IMG/VR virus record: IMGVR_UViG_3300006990_000030
Location: 1 to 58,817 of that record
Direction: 5' to 3' (one strand)
DNA length: 58,817 nt
Origin: a virus
Shown: piece after piece, positions 27,838 through 36,575 of the stretch
Layout of the letters: every line of letters starts with the position of its first letter
How positions within the stretch are numbered: position 1 is the stretch's first letter
The notes under the pieces: generated by a model
What the model saw: the letters and a program-made list of their open reading frames with translations, nothing else
Databases searched by the model: none
What the model was told of the DNA's origin: nothing
Made by a program: the position numbers and the translations under genes

Positions 27838-29020
27838 AACATACAATAGTATTAATCCCAGTAAAACAAATGAATTTATCATAACATGGGACACCGGCAA
27901 ACGATGTAATTTTGACTGCGGCTATTGCGGCGATGACAGACATGACTTAGTGAGCAAGTTTCCAGACTTCGACGAGCTTGTTAAAGGTGTTGACTTTATT
28001 AAGAAATATTTAACAGTAATGATGCCGCATAGGAATAATCAAGTTGCTACACTTAGTTTAACAGGTGGAGAACCTACAGTTAATCCTAATTTTTTACGAT
28101 TAGCAACATATCTAAACGATCAATTTAAAGACTTTGAATACGAAGTTAAAACTATCTTAACTACAAACGGCAGTTTCCCTCAAAAAAATATTCAACATTT
28201 GGTAGATAATTTTAGAGGAATCACTCTTAGTTATCATTGTGATAGTAAAGAAAAACTTAAAGAAAAAGTAAGAGAAAATATCCTTATTTTACATAAGAGT
28301 ATGAAAAGTTTTAAAGTAAATCTTATGATGCATCCGTATGATAATTATTGGCAAGAATGTTTAGATTTAATCGATGTAATGGACGAGCATAAAGTTAAGT
28401 ATGTTCCGAGAGTAATTAATGGTTTAAAATATAGTCCAGAGCAAAGTGAATTTCTTACAAATTATTGGCAAAGGAAAAATAAAACTAAAACTGAAATAAA
28501 AGTAGAAAAAGTTGAATCAAAGCCGCAAGAAGTTAAAAAAGAAAATGTCATACATCGAAAAATGAAAAAAGATGTTGAAAAAACATTTAACGAATTACGA
28601 AAAGATGAAACTAAAACTAATGTTATTCACGGCAGGCATTGTTGTAGTAAACACGAATTATCCTGCGGGTCAATGTGTGGATCTACACAAAATCTTACAT
28701 ATGTTACCGATACAAGATTTCCAGAATGGTACTGCGGTGTAAATTGGTTCTTTTTACATCTTGAAAGTCAAACAGATCAAATATTTCATCATCAAACCTG
28801 TCAAGCACAATACGGCAAAGGTAGAGGAGCAGTTGGTAAAATAAGTGAGTGGACAACTTTTACTGACAAAGTTGAAACTATGATAAACACAGGTAAAATG
28901 GAAACTATTCAATGTCCAAATAAAAAGTGTGGTTGCGGATTGTGTGCTACAAAGAGTATAGATAAAAATATGTTTAACAACTTAATGTCTAATCATATTA
29001 AGGGCGTAACATATGTCTGA
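27830..29020 (+). CDS. Radical SAM protein 8 with Cys-rich C-terminal region
   Basis: 396 aa from ATG 27830; an in-frame ATG at 27809 would lengthen the overlap with the preceding gene. It lacks the N-terminal cysteine domain and starts close to the core: CNFDCGYC at C26, C30, C33, then SLTGGEPTVNPNF near 74-86. A Lys/Glu-rich linker (about 210-262) leads to a cysteine-dense C-terminus: HCCSKHELSCGSMC from about 270 and CPNKKCGCGLC near 364-374. This could hold one or two Fe-S clusters or zinc. The region differs from the SPASM pattern of its neighbours. Confidence 0.8.
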   Translation: MNETYNSINPSKTNEFIITWDTGKRCNFDCGYCGDDRHDLVSKFPDFDELVKGVDFIKKYLTVMMPHRNNQVATLSLTGGEPTVNPNFLRLATYLNDQFKDFEYEVKTILTTNGSFPQKNIQHLVDNFRGITLSYHCDSKEKLKEKVRENILILHKSMKSFKVNLMMHPYDNYWQECLDLIDVMDEHKVKYVPRVINGLKYSPEQSEFLTNYWQRKNKTKTEIKVEKVESKPQEVKKENVIHRKMKKDVEKTFNELRKDETKTNVIHGRHCCSKHELSCGSMCGSTQNLTYVTDTRFPEWYCGVNWFFLHLESQTDQIFHHQTCQAQYGKGRGAVGKISEWTTFTDKVETMINTGKMETIQCPNKKCGCGLCATKSIDKNMFNNLMSNHIKGVTYV

Positions 29021-30239
29021 TAATAGTCTTGGTATTCATATCGAAATATCTTCTAACTGTAACAGCAGATGTTTAGACTGTGGACGATTTGTCAAAGGTA
29101 CGGACACTATTAATCCGTATGTTGATATTGGAAGTAAAGGCAATATTAGTATTTCGGCTATAGAAAATATTTTTGATAAATCTATATCAGAAACTGCACG
29201 ATACGTAAATTTTACTGGAACTTATGGTGACTTTACCTTACATCCTAATGCATTAGATATAATGAAATGTATTTCTAATAAAATACAGCCGCACATAAAA
29301 AATAGAAATAAAAATGAGTTAACAGATAAAATAAGATTACTTGCTGAAACAAATGGCGGAGCAAGAGACGACGAATGGTGGCACAAGTTTGGTGACTACA
29401 TCTTAAAATATTTTGATAAAGGTAGTTTAGTTATATTTGCATTAGACGGCACCGACAACGAAACGCACCAAATGTATCGTCGAGGTGTTGACTTTGATAC
29501 AGTGTTACGACATGCAAAAATTTTAATTGATAAAGGTATACGAACACGTTGGAGCTTTATAAGTTTTGCGCACAATGAACATCAACTCGACGAAGCAAAG
29601 CAAATGGCTAACGAAATAGGATTTACACAATTTCGAATTAGAAGATCAAGGCTACGCCATAATCCAAAAACAATTACAAATGTAAAACAAAAAAAGAAAA
29701 ACATAAGTGATAAACAAATATCAAAGTCTCAGATGTATACAGACTTAGTAAAAGAAAAAGAACATAGTGTTGTAAATGATGTTCCTAAGCCGTGGTATAA
29801 AAAGAAGATTGACGATTATGTAAATGAAACTTCTATTGAGTGCGAATGGAAAAAGAAACAACAAATTAGTATAGACTATACAGGCAGAGTTTGGCAATGT
29901 TGTTACTTTAGTAATTTTTATCATTATAACTTAAATCTGCCAGACTACGAACATGTGTCAAATAATGCATATGATTATAATTATAATAACCAAAACTACG
30001 AACGGTTAAGTGTCTACGAGGATAGATACAATGACAAATGGAATAATATAAATCATAGAACACTTAGTAATATTTTAGGACACGATTTCTTCACAACAGA
30101 TTTGCCTGATAGTTTTAATAACACTACAGAGCATAAACATAATCCAAGAATTGTACGATGTAGCAAATTTTGTGGAGAAAAGTCAAGAACTTTAGATAAG
30201 AAGCTAACATCTATTAATAAAGAAAAAGAGGAACAATAA
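29013..30239 (+). CDS. Radical SAM protein 9 with C-terminal SPASM/twitch-like domain
   Basis: 408 aa. CNSRCLDC (C16, C20, C23) binds the SAM cluster. FTGTYGDFTLHPN stands where GGEP is expected, and ALDGTDNETHQMYRRGVDF matches the split core protein's IDGTDHETNWKYREGVDY. SFISFAHNEHQLDEA parallels radical SAM 1. The C-terminal cysteines C277, C296-C297 and C383-x3-C387 have the same first spacing (C-x18-CC) as radical SAM 1. So this gene, radical SAM 1 and the split pair form one subfamily. It ends directly against the next gene. Confidence 0.85.
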   Translation: MSDNSLGIHIEISSNCNSRCLDCGRFVKGTDTINPYVDIGSKGNISISAIENIFDKSISETARYVNFTGTYGDFTLHPNALDIMKCISNKIQPHIKNRNKNELTDKIRLLAETNGGARDDEWWHKFGDYILKYFDKGSLVIFALDGTDNETHQMYRRGVDFDTVLRHAKILIDKGIRTRWSFISFAHNEHQLDEAKQMANEIGFTQFRIRRSRLRHNPKTITNVKQKKKNISDKQISKSQMYTDLVKEKEHSVVNDVPKPWYKKKIDDYVNETSIECEWKKKQQISIDYTGRVWQCCYFSNFYHYNLNLPDYEHVSNNAYDYNYNNQNYERLSVYEDRYNDKWNNINHRTLSNILGHDFFTTDLPDSFNNTTEHKHNPRIVRCSKFCGEKSRTLDKKLTSINKEKEEQ

Positions 30240-31646
30240 ATGACTTACAAATCGCCGTCAGATACATTTTGCTTACTACCCTGGGTACATTTAAGTACAA
30301 GACCGGACGGCAGTATGCGAGTATGTTGCACAGCTAATGCAAGTAGTGTTGGCGCAACCAATGACAAAGAGCACGGCGGCCAAGTTGGCATCCTTAAAAC
30401 TGAAGACGGTAAGCCTAATAATTTAAATGTTAGTGATTTTGAAACAGCATGGAATAGTACATATATGAAGAATGTACGTAAGCAGATGCTTAACGGAGAA
30501 CAACCTCCAAGTTGTATTAAGTGCTACAAAGAAGAAGCAGCTGGTCACAATTCAAAGCGTATGTGGGAAACACATTATTGGAGTCAAAGAGTTGATGTTG
30601 ATAAAATTATTGCTGACACAAAAGAAGATGGCTCAGTTCCTCCTCAACTTGCGTACATTGATTTACGGTTTGGCACAAAGTGTCAGTTAGCTTGTGTGAT
30701 GTGTAGTCCACATGATAGTTCAGGTTGGATTAAAGATTATAAAGCAATTTTTCCTGCTGTAGAAAACGCCAGTCTTAAAGAAACAATGCAATGGCAAGAT
30801 AAAGGAAGTTATAACGGTAGTAGTTATAACTGGCATAAACAAAATCCTACTTTCTGGAAACAGTTTTATGAACAAATGCCAAGTATGCAACAAATTTATT
30901 TTGCAGGCGGCGAAAGTCTTATTATTGAAGAACACTATGAAATACTTGAACACGCAATCAAAATGGGCTACGCTAAAGACTTAGAACTACGTTATAATTC
31001 AAACGGAGTTGAATGGCGTGAGGATTTATTTGACCTATGGAAAGAATTTAAATTAGTACGTTTCCATTATAGTGTAGACAGCATACACGAAATGAATGAC
31101 TATATACGTTATCCGAGTGTATGGAGTAGAACAAGTGAAGTCTTTCATATATTAGATAACGAAACAAGTAATAACGTAGAAGTTACAGTTGCATGTGCAG
31201 TGCAAGCTCTTAATATATATTATTTGCCCGACTTTATAAAATGGAAACTTAACGAAGGATTTAAAAAGATTAATATGTGGCCTTTTGGTGCTGGCGGTAT
31301 TAACTATCACTTTGTATATCATCCACCGCATTTAAATGTAAAAGTTTTACCTAAATGGTTTAAAGAAGAATGCCGCAAGAAGTATGAAGAATTTTATCCG
31401 TGGTGGGAAGCTAATTGGGAAAAGGGTGTACCGAGCTGGCACAAAGGCAAAGTTGATTACGACAAATGGCGTAGTGCAAGTTATGGTATTGATAGATTAG
31501 AAGGTATGCTTAAATTTATGGAAAGTGAAGACTGGAGTGTGCGACTTCCTGAAATGAAAGAATTTTTAGATTTATGTGACACACAACGCGGCATAACTTT
31601 TGCAGAAACTTTTCCTGAAATGAAGGATATATTTAAGGATGTCTAA
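30240..31646 (+). CDS. Radical SAM protein 10, N-terminal cysteine domain type
   Basis: 468 aa. FCLLPWVHLSTRPDG (C11), RVCC (C29-C30), then an insertion before CIKCYKEEAAGHNS (C92, C95). CQLACVMC (C148, C152, C155) is the SAM cluster motif. FAGGESLIIEEHYEIL has GGES instead of GGEP. SVDSIHEMNDYIRYP follows. Close to the next gene in layout (same DLRFG before the core motif and the same EEHYE/ERHYE helix), so they are probably recent tandem duplicates. AAGAGGAA precedes the ATG, which abuts the previous stop. Confidence 0.87.
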   Translation: MTYKSPSDTFCLLPWVHLSTRPDGSMRVCCTANASSVGATNDKEHGGQVGILKTEDGKPNNLNVSDFETAWNSTYMKNVRKQMLNGEQPPSCIKCYKEEAAGHNSKRMWETHYWSQRVDVDKIIADTKEDGSVPPQLAYIDLRFGTKCQLACVMCSPHDSSGWIKDYKAIFPAVENASLKETMQWQDKGSYNGSSYNWHKQNPTFWKQFYEQMPSMQQIYFAGGESLIIEEHYEILEHAIKMGYAKDLELRYNSNGVEWREDLFDLWKEFKLVRFHYSVDSIHEMNDYIRYPSVWSRTSEVFHILDNETSNNVEVTVACAVQALNIYYLPDFIKWKLNEGFKKINMWPFGAGGINYHFVYHPPHLNVKVLPKWFKEECRKKYEEFYPWWEANWEKGVPSWHKGKVDYDKWRSASYGIDRLEGMLKFMESEDWSVRLPEMKEFLDLCDTQRGITFAETFPEMKDIFKDV

Positions 31647-32961
31647 CACCTTTTGTCCTATTCCCTGGATATTTCAAGCAGTACGTAATAACGGCGATAT
31701 TAGAGTATGTTGTCAAGCAAACGTAACTAAAAATCAAGGTGTTGTCAGACACGATGACGGCAAACCGTATAATGCCGGAAGAGATGATATGTCAAAAGCA
31801 CGTAATGCAACTCTTATGAAAGAAATACGGAAAAATATGCTTGACGGAGTATGGAGTGAAGAGTGTACTCGGTGTATGAACGAAGAAGCAAGTGGGTTAA
31901 ACAGTCGAAGACAGTACGAATTAGAAAATTGGAAATTTGATTTAGACGAAGCAGCATCTATAACTGAGTTAGACGGATCTATATCTCAACCTCCAATAAG
32001 TTATTATGATTTACGCTTTGGTAATATGTGCAACCTTGCATGTCGTATGTGTGGCCCAACTGACAGTCATACCTGGTATGAACAGTGGATAGATTATCAT
32101 GGCGGCGACGGATACGATGACACTCATGGTAGAGTTACGTTAAAGAAAAATGAAAAAGGAAGATTATATACCAACGATTATGATTGGCACAACAGCGAAA
32201 GTTTTTGGGAACAAATAGAAAAAAATATTTCAAATATTGATCATGTATATATGGCTGGCGGCGAGCCAATGATGATTGAACGTCATTACGAGTTTTTACA
32301 AAAGTGTATAGACAGCGGTTATGCAAAAAACATTATTATTGAATATAATACAAATATGACAACTTTGCCTGATCGAGTATTAAAAATGTGGACATATTTT
32401 AAACAAGTAAGAGTTGGTGCAAGTATAGACGGAATGGGTGATGTTGTTGAATATCAACGTTGGCCACTAAAATGGAAAAGTGCATATCGTAATTTAAAAA
32501 AACTTGATGACTATGCATATAACAATAAAAATATTATTGCTTGGATAGCATTTACAGTTACAGCATACAACGTATGGCATACACCAGAATTTATGTGGTG
32601 GAAATTAAAAGAAAGCGGATTTAAAGCAATTAACAGCACTAAGAAGCGTCCTATTATTACACATCATGTTGCTCACGGACCAAAAAGAGCAAACATTAAA
32701 ATTTTGACACCTGAGCTTAAAATAAAATTACAAGAATATTATAACGAATGGATTGAGCGTGTTAATGGCGATAACGAAATTACACCTTTACAAAAAGAAA
32801 AATTTGCTGATATATTAGCAAGTATTTTAAAATTCTCTAATAGTGCAGACATGAGTGATCAAATACCGCAGTTTATAAAATTTACTAAATATCTTGACGA
32901 TACTCGTAAGCAAGATATATTATCAATTGCGCCAAAATACAAGGATTTATTTGATGACTGA
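31639..32961 (+). CDS. Radical SAM protein 11, N-terminal cysteine domain type
   Basis: 440 aa. FCPIPWIFQAVRNNGD (C6), RVCC (C24-C25), CTRCMNEEASGLNSRR (C76, C79), then DLRFGNMCNLACRMC with C131, C135, C138. MAGGEPMMIERHYEFL near 203-218 and SIDGMGDVVEYQRWP near 265 complete the core. It shares gene order and motifs with radical SAM 10. It overlaps its neighbours by 8 bp each. Function unknown; the conserved second-shell residues suggest an active enzyme rather than a remnant. Confidence 0.87.
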   Translation: MSNTFCPIPWIFQAVRNNGDIRVCCQANVTKNQGVVRHDDGKPYNAGRDDMSKARNATLMKEIRKNMLDGVWSEECTRCMNEEASGLNSRRQYELENWKFDLDEAASITELDGSISQPPISYYDLRFGNMCNLACRMCGPTDSHTWYEQWIDYHGGDGYDDTHGRVTLKKNEKGRLYTNDYDWHNSESFWEQIEKNISNIDHVYMAGGEPMMIERHYEFLQKCIDSGYAKNIIIEYNTNMTTLPDRVLKMWTYFKQVRVGASIDGMGDVVEYQRWPLKWKSAYRNLKKLDDYAYNNKNIIAWIAFTVTAYNVWHTPEFMWWKLKESGFKAINSTKKRPIITHHVAHGPKRANIKILTPELKIKLQEYYNEWIERVNGDNEITPLQKEKFADILASILKFSNSADMSDQIPQFIKFTKYLDDTRKQDILSIAPKYKDLFDD

Positions 32962-33961
32962 CAATCTACCAATGATGTATGAAGGTAGTGCAATAACTAA
33001 AGTACTCCAAGAATCAACAACTTTTAACTTTGCTACTACAGTATCAGATTATTGTAATTACTCGTGCCATTATTGCTGGCCTGGAGCACATGCCGGAACA
33101 ATGAAACTTCCGCCACCTACAGATATATTCAAGCATAATATTAAACAATATTGCAAATGGGTTAAAAAACATAACCCAAAAATAGAAAATTTTTATTTTC
33201 ATTATAGCGGCGGCGAGCCTTCTATGTTCCCCCATATGTCTGATTACCTAAAGTTTGTTGCTGATGAAATACCTAATGGGTATAGCGGATTGCAAACAAA
33301 CGGATCTCGAACAATTAGATGGTGGGAGAAAAATTTACCAAATCTTCATGCAATATCAATAAGTGTACATGTTGGTACCGCAGATCCTAATCATTTAATA
33401 AAACTTGCAAAACTTTGTGAAGAACACAAAGTAGATTACAATCTAAATGTTGCAGCCGATCTTCAAAATAAAAAGAAAGTATTAGAATTTTTAGAATTAT
33501 TTCATAAAAATAATCTACAAACAGGATTTCATATAATACAAGAATTACACGAAACCTGGGACGATAATGATCTACACACTGATAAAGAGTTTTTTAAGGC
33601 GTGTGATAGTTTTACATCGAATCATCGAGATCTTAATAGTAATACACAGTTACAACGTAAAGTAACATTTGAAACAAAAGATTCAAAGAGACCAATTAAG
33701 TTTGATGAAATGCGTAGAAGTTTAATGAGGGGAGATTGGACTGGATATGATTGTAATGCACCGTCACAATTTATGATGATAAATTCAGACGGTTATTTAT
33801 ATATATCTTGTGGTAATAAAATTGGACCACTAATTAAAAAAATTGATTTATTTAAATCTAAATTATCAGTTATTCCTGCACAACCTTGGGTTCGTTGTAC
33901 AACTGGATATTGTAAGTGTAAAGGCTTATGGCTTGCCAGTAAACAATTAGTAATAAAGTAG
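32954..33961 (+). CDS. Radical SAM protein 12, CWP type without extra cysteine domain
   Basis: 335 aa from ATG 32954, with AAGGA at 32941-32945. CNYSCHYCWPGAHAG (C34, C38, C41) is the SAM cluster motif; HYSGGEPSMFPHM near 88-100 is the GGEP motif, and LQTNGSRTIRWWE near 115 follows. It lacks the CC-containing N-terminal domain. The C-terminus has scattered cysteines (YDCNAPSQ, ISCGNK, CTTGYCKCKG) that could bind an auxiliary cluster. It resembles the next gene in the CNYxCxYCWP core. Last gene of the long coupled run: the stop at 33961 is followed at once by a promoter. Confidence 0.83.
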   Translation: MTDNLPMMYEGSAITKVLQESTTFNFATTVSDYCNYSCHYCWPGAHAGTMKLPPPTDIFKHNIKQYCKWVKKHNPKIENFYFHYSGGEPSMFPHMSDYLKFVADEIPNGYSGLQTNGSRTIRWWEKNLPNLHAISISVHVGTADPNHLIKLAKLCEEHKVDYNLNVAADLQNKKKVLEFLELFHKNNLQTGFHIIQELHETWDDNDLHTDKEFFKACDSFTSNHRDLNSNTQLQRKVTFETKDSKRPIKFDEMRRSLMRGDWTGYDCNAPSQFMMINSDGYLYISCGNKIGPLIKKIDLFKSKLSVIPAQPWVRCTTGYCKCKGLWLASKQLVIK

Positions 33962-33990
33962 TTGACTTTTGCAAACAAAGAATGTAATAT
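33962..33990 (+). promoter_or_regulatory. Sigma70-type promoter TTGACT-N17-TAATAT
   Basis: TTGACT (33962-33967) and TAATAT (33985-33990) are separated by 17 bases. The ATG of the next gene is at 33997, about where transcription would begin, so the mRNA could be leaderless or nearly so. The -35 box begins directly after the stop of radical SAM 12. Confidence 0.7.
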
Positions 33991-33996
33991 ATTAAT

Positions 33997-35115
33997 ATGA
34001 GCGAAGATTTAAAATGGTCAAATTATGACTTTACTAAAATACCTTTTAACGACATTGTCTCTGTGGGGCAACGCACTCTGCTGTATCGTGATATATTTAC
34101 TGTATCATGGTTACTTGGACGTTTCTGCAACTACAAGTGTTCCTACTGCTGGCCATATGCCCGAAGCGACCGTAAAGACCATCGTCCTACCGAGCTCTGC
34201 TTGCTTACTGTGGATGAAATCAAACGTCAAGCCCGAGACAACGGCTTCAATTCTTTCCACTTCTCCTTGTCAGGAGGAGAGCCTACTTTCCATCCTGGAT
34301 ACTTGGACATACTAAAACATCTTGCCGACGATGTAGATAATACTAACTATACAAGTGTACACATGACATCAAACTGTAGTCGCAACATGCGTTGGTTTGA
34401 ACAGTATGTAGAAGCAGTTAAGCCATTTCATAGAGCAAGCATTACAGCAAGCCTGCACACAGAACACTTAAACACAAAGGAGAAGATGCAGGACTTTGCA
34501 GATAAACTAATCCTGTGTCAAGAACATGATGTACAAGTTACAATTAATATGGTCATGGTGCCAGACTGGTTTGAACGTGATTGGGAGAATGCACTCTTCT
34601 TTCACGAACAAGGTATCAACGTTACTCTTAAACCACAATCAGACCCTACTGCTTCTAAAGTTGTTGACGGATACAAACCGGAAGACCTAAAACGTTTACA
34701 TAACGGTATGCCGCAACGTGCATATACAGAAAGCAAGCGTAAGTGGGAAGGTAGACCAAAACCTGCCTTTCAAATTCCACAAGGAGCAGACGGGAAACTT
34801 GATGCAAGTGTGCCTTGGCATTTTCAAGTAGAGTTTAAAGACTCAACAGGTAAAAAATGGTTCATGGATCAAGCAGAAAGATTTAATGCATTTAATTTTA
34901 ATAAGTTCGAAGGATGGCGATGTAATGCAGGATATCAAGGAATTATTATACGTGAACCGGACGGTTCAGTAAAGCGTAGTTATAGCTGTCATGATACGCC
35001 TCTTGGTAACATAGAAACAGGATTTAAGTTATTTGACAAACCTATGCCATGTATAACTAAATCCTGTGTAAGTAGTGCAGATAGTAAAATACCTAAGACT
35101 AAAATTATTTCTTAA
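33997..35115 (+). CDS. Radical SAM protein 13, CWP type, atypical base composition
   Basis: 372 aa. GRFCNYKCSYCWPYARSD holds C44, C48, C51; FSLSGGEPTFHPGYLD near 88-103 is the GGEP region; MTSNCSRNMRWFE near 120 follows. The C-terminus has GWRCNAGYQG, YSCHD and CITKSCVSS, a possible auxiliary cluster. The first 550 bases are markedly richer in G+C than the surroundings (35 of 60 bases at 34141-34200) and use CTG, CTC, GCC and CGT codons rare elsewhere. This suggests recent transfer or strong expression. It overlaps the convergent nitroreductase gene by 11 bp. Confidence 0.87.
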   Translation: MSEDLKWSNYDFTKIPFNDIVSVGQRTLLYRDIFTVSWLLGRFCNYKCSYCWPYARSDRKDHRPTELCLLTVDEIKRQARDNGFNSFHFSLSGGEPTFHPGYLDILKHLADDVDNTNYTSVHMTSNCSRNMRWFEQYVEAVKPFHRASITASLHTEHLNTKEKMQDFADKLILCQEHDVQVTINMVMVPDWFERDWENALFFHEQGINVTLKPQSDPTASKVVDGYKPEDLKRLHNGMPQRAYTESKRKWEGRPKPAFQIPQGADGKLDASVPWHFQVEFKDSTGKKWFMDQAERFNAFNFNKFEGWRCNAGYQGIIIREPDGSVKRSYSCHDTPLGNIETGFKLFDKPMPCITKSCVSSADSKIPKTKIIS

Positions 35116-35737
35116 ATACTACCGGAATTTCTTCTTTTATACGTCTTTCAATCTTTACATTTTCTGTATGATGTTCACGTCTTTGTCTTGTGCTATCTTT
35201 AAATCCGATACCCATTAAAAGTATACTTGGATTATCAAACCCTAAAATTTCTTCAACTTTTGATTTATCGTAACATGCACAACATCCTGTTTGATAACCT
35301 AACATTGTAGCAATAACATTTAAGTAGCCAGCTGCAATACCCACAGCCATTTCTCTATCACGTCTTAACATATTGTTATCTGATTCGTCATTATTTCTAA
35401 ACTTTTTGTTATATTGTGCAGACATATCATTTGCTTCAAATGCAACAAGTAAATTTGCAAGTGTTTGTGGATTTGTACATTCTACTCTGTCTCCTGTGTC
35501 AGGATCAGCATATCCTAATCCTAATGAATTAGCATGTACTTGTTCTATAATATTTCTGTCTGTAATAAAGTGAGCTTTGTAAAACGCAAAGTTTTGTTTG
35601 CTCGGGCAGTTAGTAACAGCGTGTACTAAAACATCAATATCTTCTTCTGGAATACTTTTACTAAGATCCCAATTTCGTTGTGTATGTTGGCTTTTGATTA
35701 CTGATTTTTTAATCTCGTTGCGAAAGTTTAATTCCAT
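35105..35737 (-). CDS. Nitroreductase-family flavoprotein
   Basis: 210 aa on the minus strand. HTQRNWDLSKSIPEEDIDVLVHAVTNCPSKQN resembles the N-terminal FMN-binding Arg and Ser/Asn segment of nitroreductases. MAVGIAAGYLNVIATMLGYQTGCCACYDKSKVEEILG and SILLMGIGF match the C-terminal half of the fold. It would bind FMN and use NAD(P)H in the cytoplasm, perhaps reducing a pathway intermediate. AAGGAG and a late-type box lie upstream. Its 3' end overlaps radical SAM 13 convergently. The family call is good; the substrate is unknown. Confidence 0.75.
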   Translation of the reverse strand: MELNFRNEIKKSVIKSQHTQRNWDLSKSIPEEDIDVLVHAVTNCPSKQNFAFYKAHFITDRNIIEQVHANSLGLGYADPDTGDRVECTNPQTLANLLVAFEANDMSAQYNKKFRNNDESDNNMLRRDREMAVGIAAGYLNVIATMLGYQTGCCACYDKSKVEEILGFDNPSILLMGIGFKDSTRQRREHHTENVKIERRIKEEIPVVFKK

Positions 35738-35758
35738 AATGAATACTCCTTATACTAT

Positions 35759-35766
35759 TATTTATT
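35759..35766 (-). promoter_or_regulatory. Late-type promoter box AATAAATA (minus strand)
   Basis: Reading the minus strand, AATAAATA lies about 21 bases before the nitroreductase ATG, with AAGGAG between. It sits in the 84-bp divergent gap between the nitroreductase and the oxygenase at 35822; I see no convincing -35/-10 pair for the plus-strand gene. Confidence 0.45.
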
Positions 35767-35821
35767 CAAATATGTATTATAACTAAACCGTTATGCATAA
35801 TTACTTATAAAGGAAGCAAAA

Positions 35822-36574
35822 ATGGATTCAAAAACACATGATAAAGACGGTAATCCTTTAAACTTGATGCCTAAGGCAAACAGATTACATCAAGCAAGTT
35901 ATTACGATACGTGGTTAACTACTCCTGAAAGATATGAACCAACTCCTGAAGATATAAAATGCGAACTGCAACTTCAAGCCTTGGGTAATTTTGAGCAGTT
36001 GTGTTTTAACTTTAATTACGAAAAGTTTACAAAAGAAATCAAAAATTTTGAATTTGTGCCTTACTTGCGTAGAGAAGGTATTACTAATGACAGAGACGGA
36101 TTAATGTTAGTTGGCTTAGAGGGCGATAAGTCAAACGATAGTTTAAGTAGACCCGAAGCTATTGCTCGTGCTGGCAGACACTTAGAAGAAACAGATTTTA
36201 CATTTCCTACTGATGCATATGTTGGACTAACTTCTCTACACGAAGTCTTAGATTATTGGGGTGGATTAGGACGCACAATGATTGTTAAAAGTAACAAGGG
36301 CGGCTGGTTCCCACCACATCGAGATGCTCCGCAACTTACAAGAGACTGTTTTAGAGTTATTGTATTTCTTGGGCCTGCAACAGATTTTGATGCATATGAA
36401 TGGTACTTAGGAGACGAAAGAAGAGTAATTATTCCTAATACTGCATATTATGTAGACACCCGTAAAGTACATAGAACACATGCTTGGGCAGACGATAGTT
36501 ATCACTTAGTATTAAATGTTCCAAAAACTTGGCCTAATGTACTTAAACTTATGAGCAAATTAAGACACTATTGA
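35822..36574 (+). CDS. Fe(II)/2-oxoglutarate-oxygenase-like protein (Asp/Asn hydroxylase type)
   Basis: 250 aa. GGWFPPHRDAPQLTRDCFRVIVFLG (H166, D168) provides the HxD iron site and a following strand; TAYYVDTRKVHRTHAWADD near 208-225 provides the distal His (H217 or H220). This arrangement resembles aspartyl/asparaginyl beta-hydroxylase-type jelly rolls, which hydroxylate protein side chains or amino acids. No signal peptide. AAGGAAG precedes the ATG. It is followed after one base by a second oxygenase-like gene. Substrate unknown. Confidence 0.7.
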   Translation: MDSKTHDKDGNPLNLMPKANRLHQASYYDTWLTTPERYEPTPEDIKCELQLQALGNFEQLCFNFNYEKFTKEIKNFEFVPYLRREGITNDRDGLMLVGLEGDKSNDSLSRPEAIARAGRHLEETDFTFPTDAYVGLTSLHEVLDYWGGLGRTMIVKSNKGGWFPPHRDAPQLTRDCFRVIVFLGPATDFDAYEWYLGDERRVIIPNTAYYVDTRKVHRTHAWADDSYHLVLNVPKTWPNVLKLMSKLRHY

Positions 36575-36575
36575 T

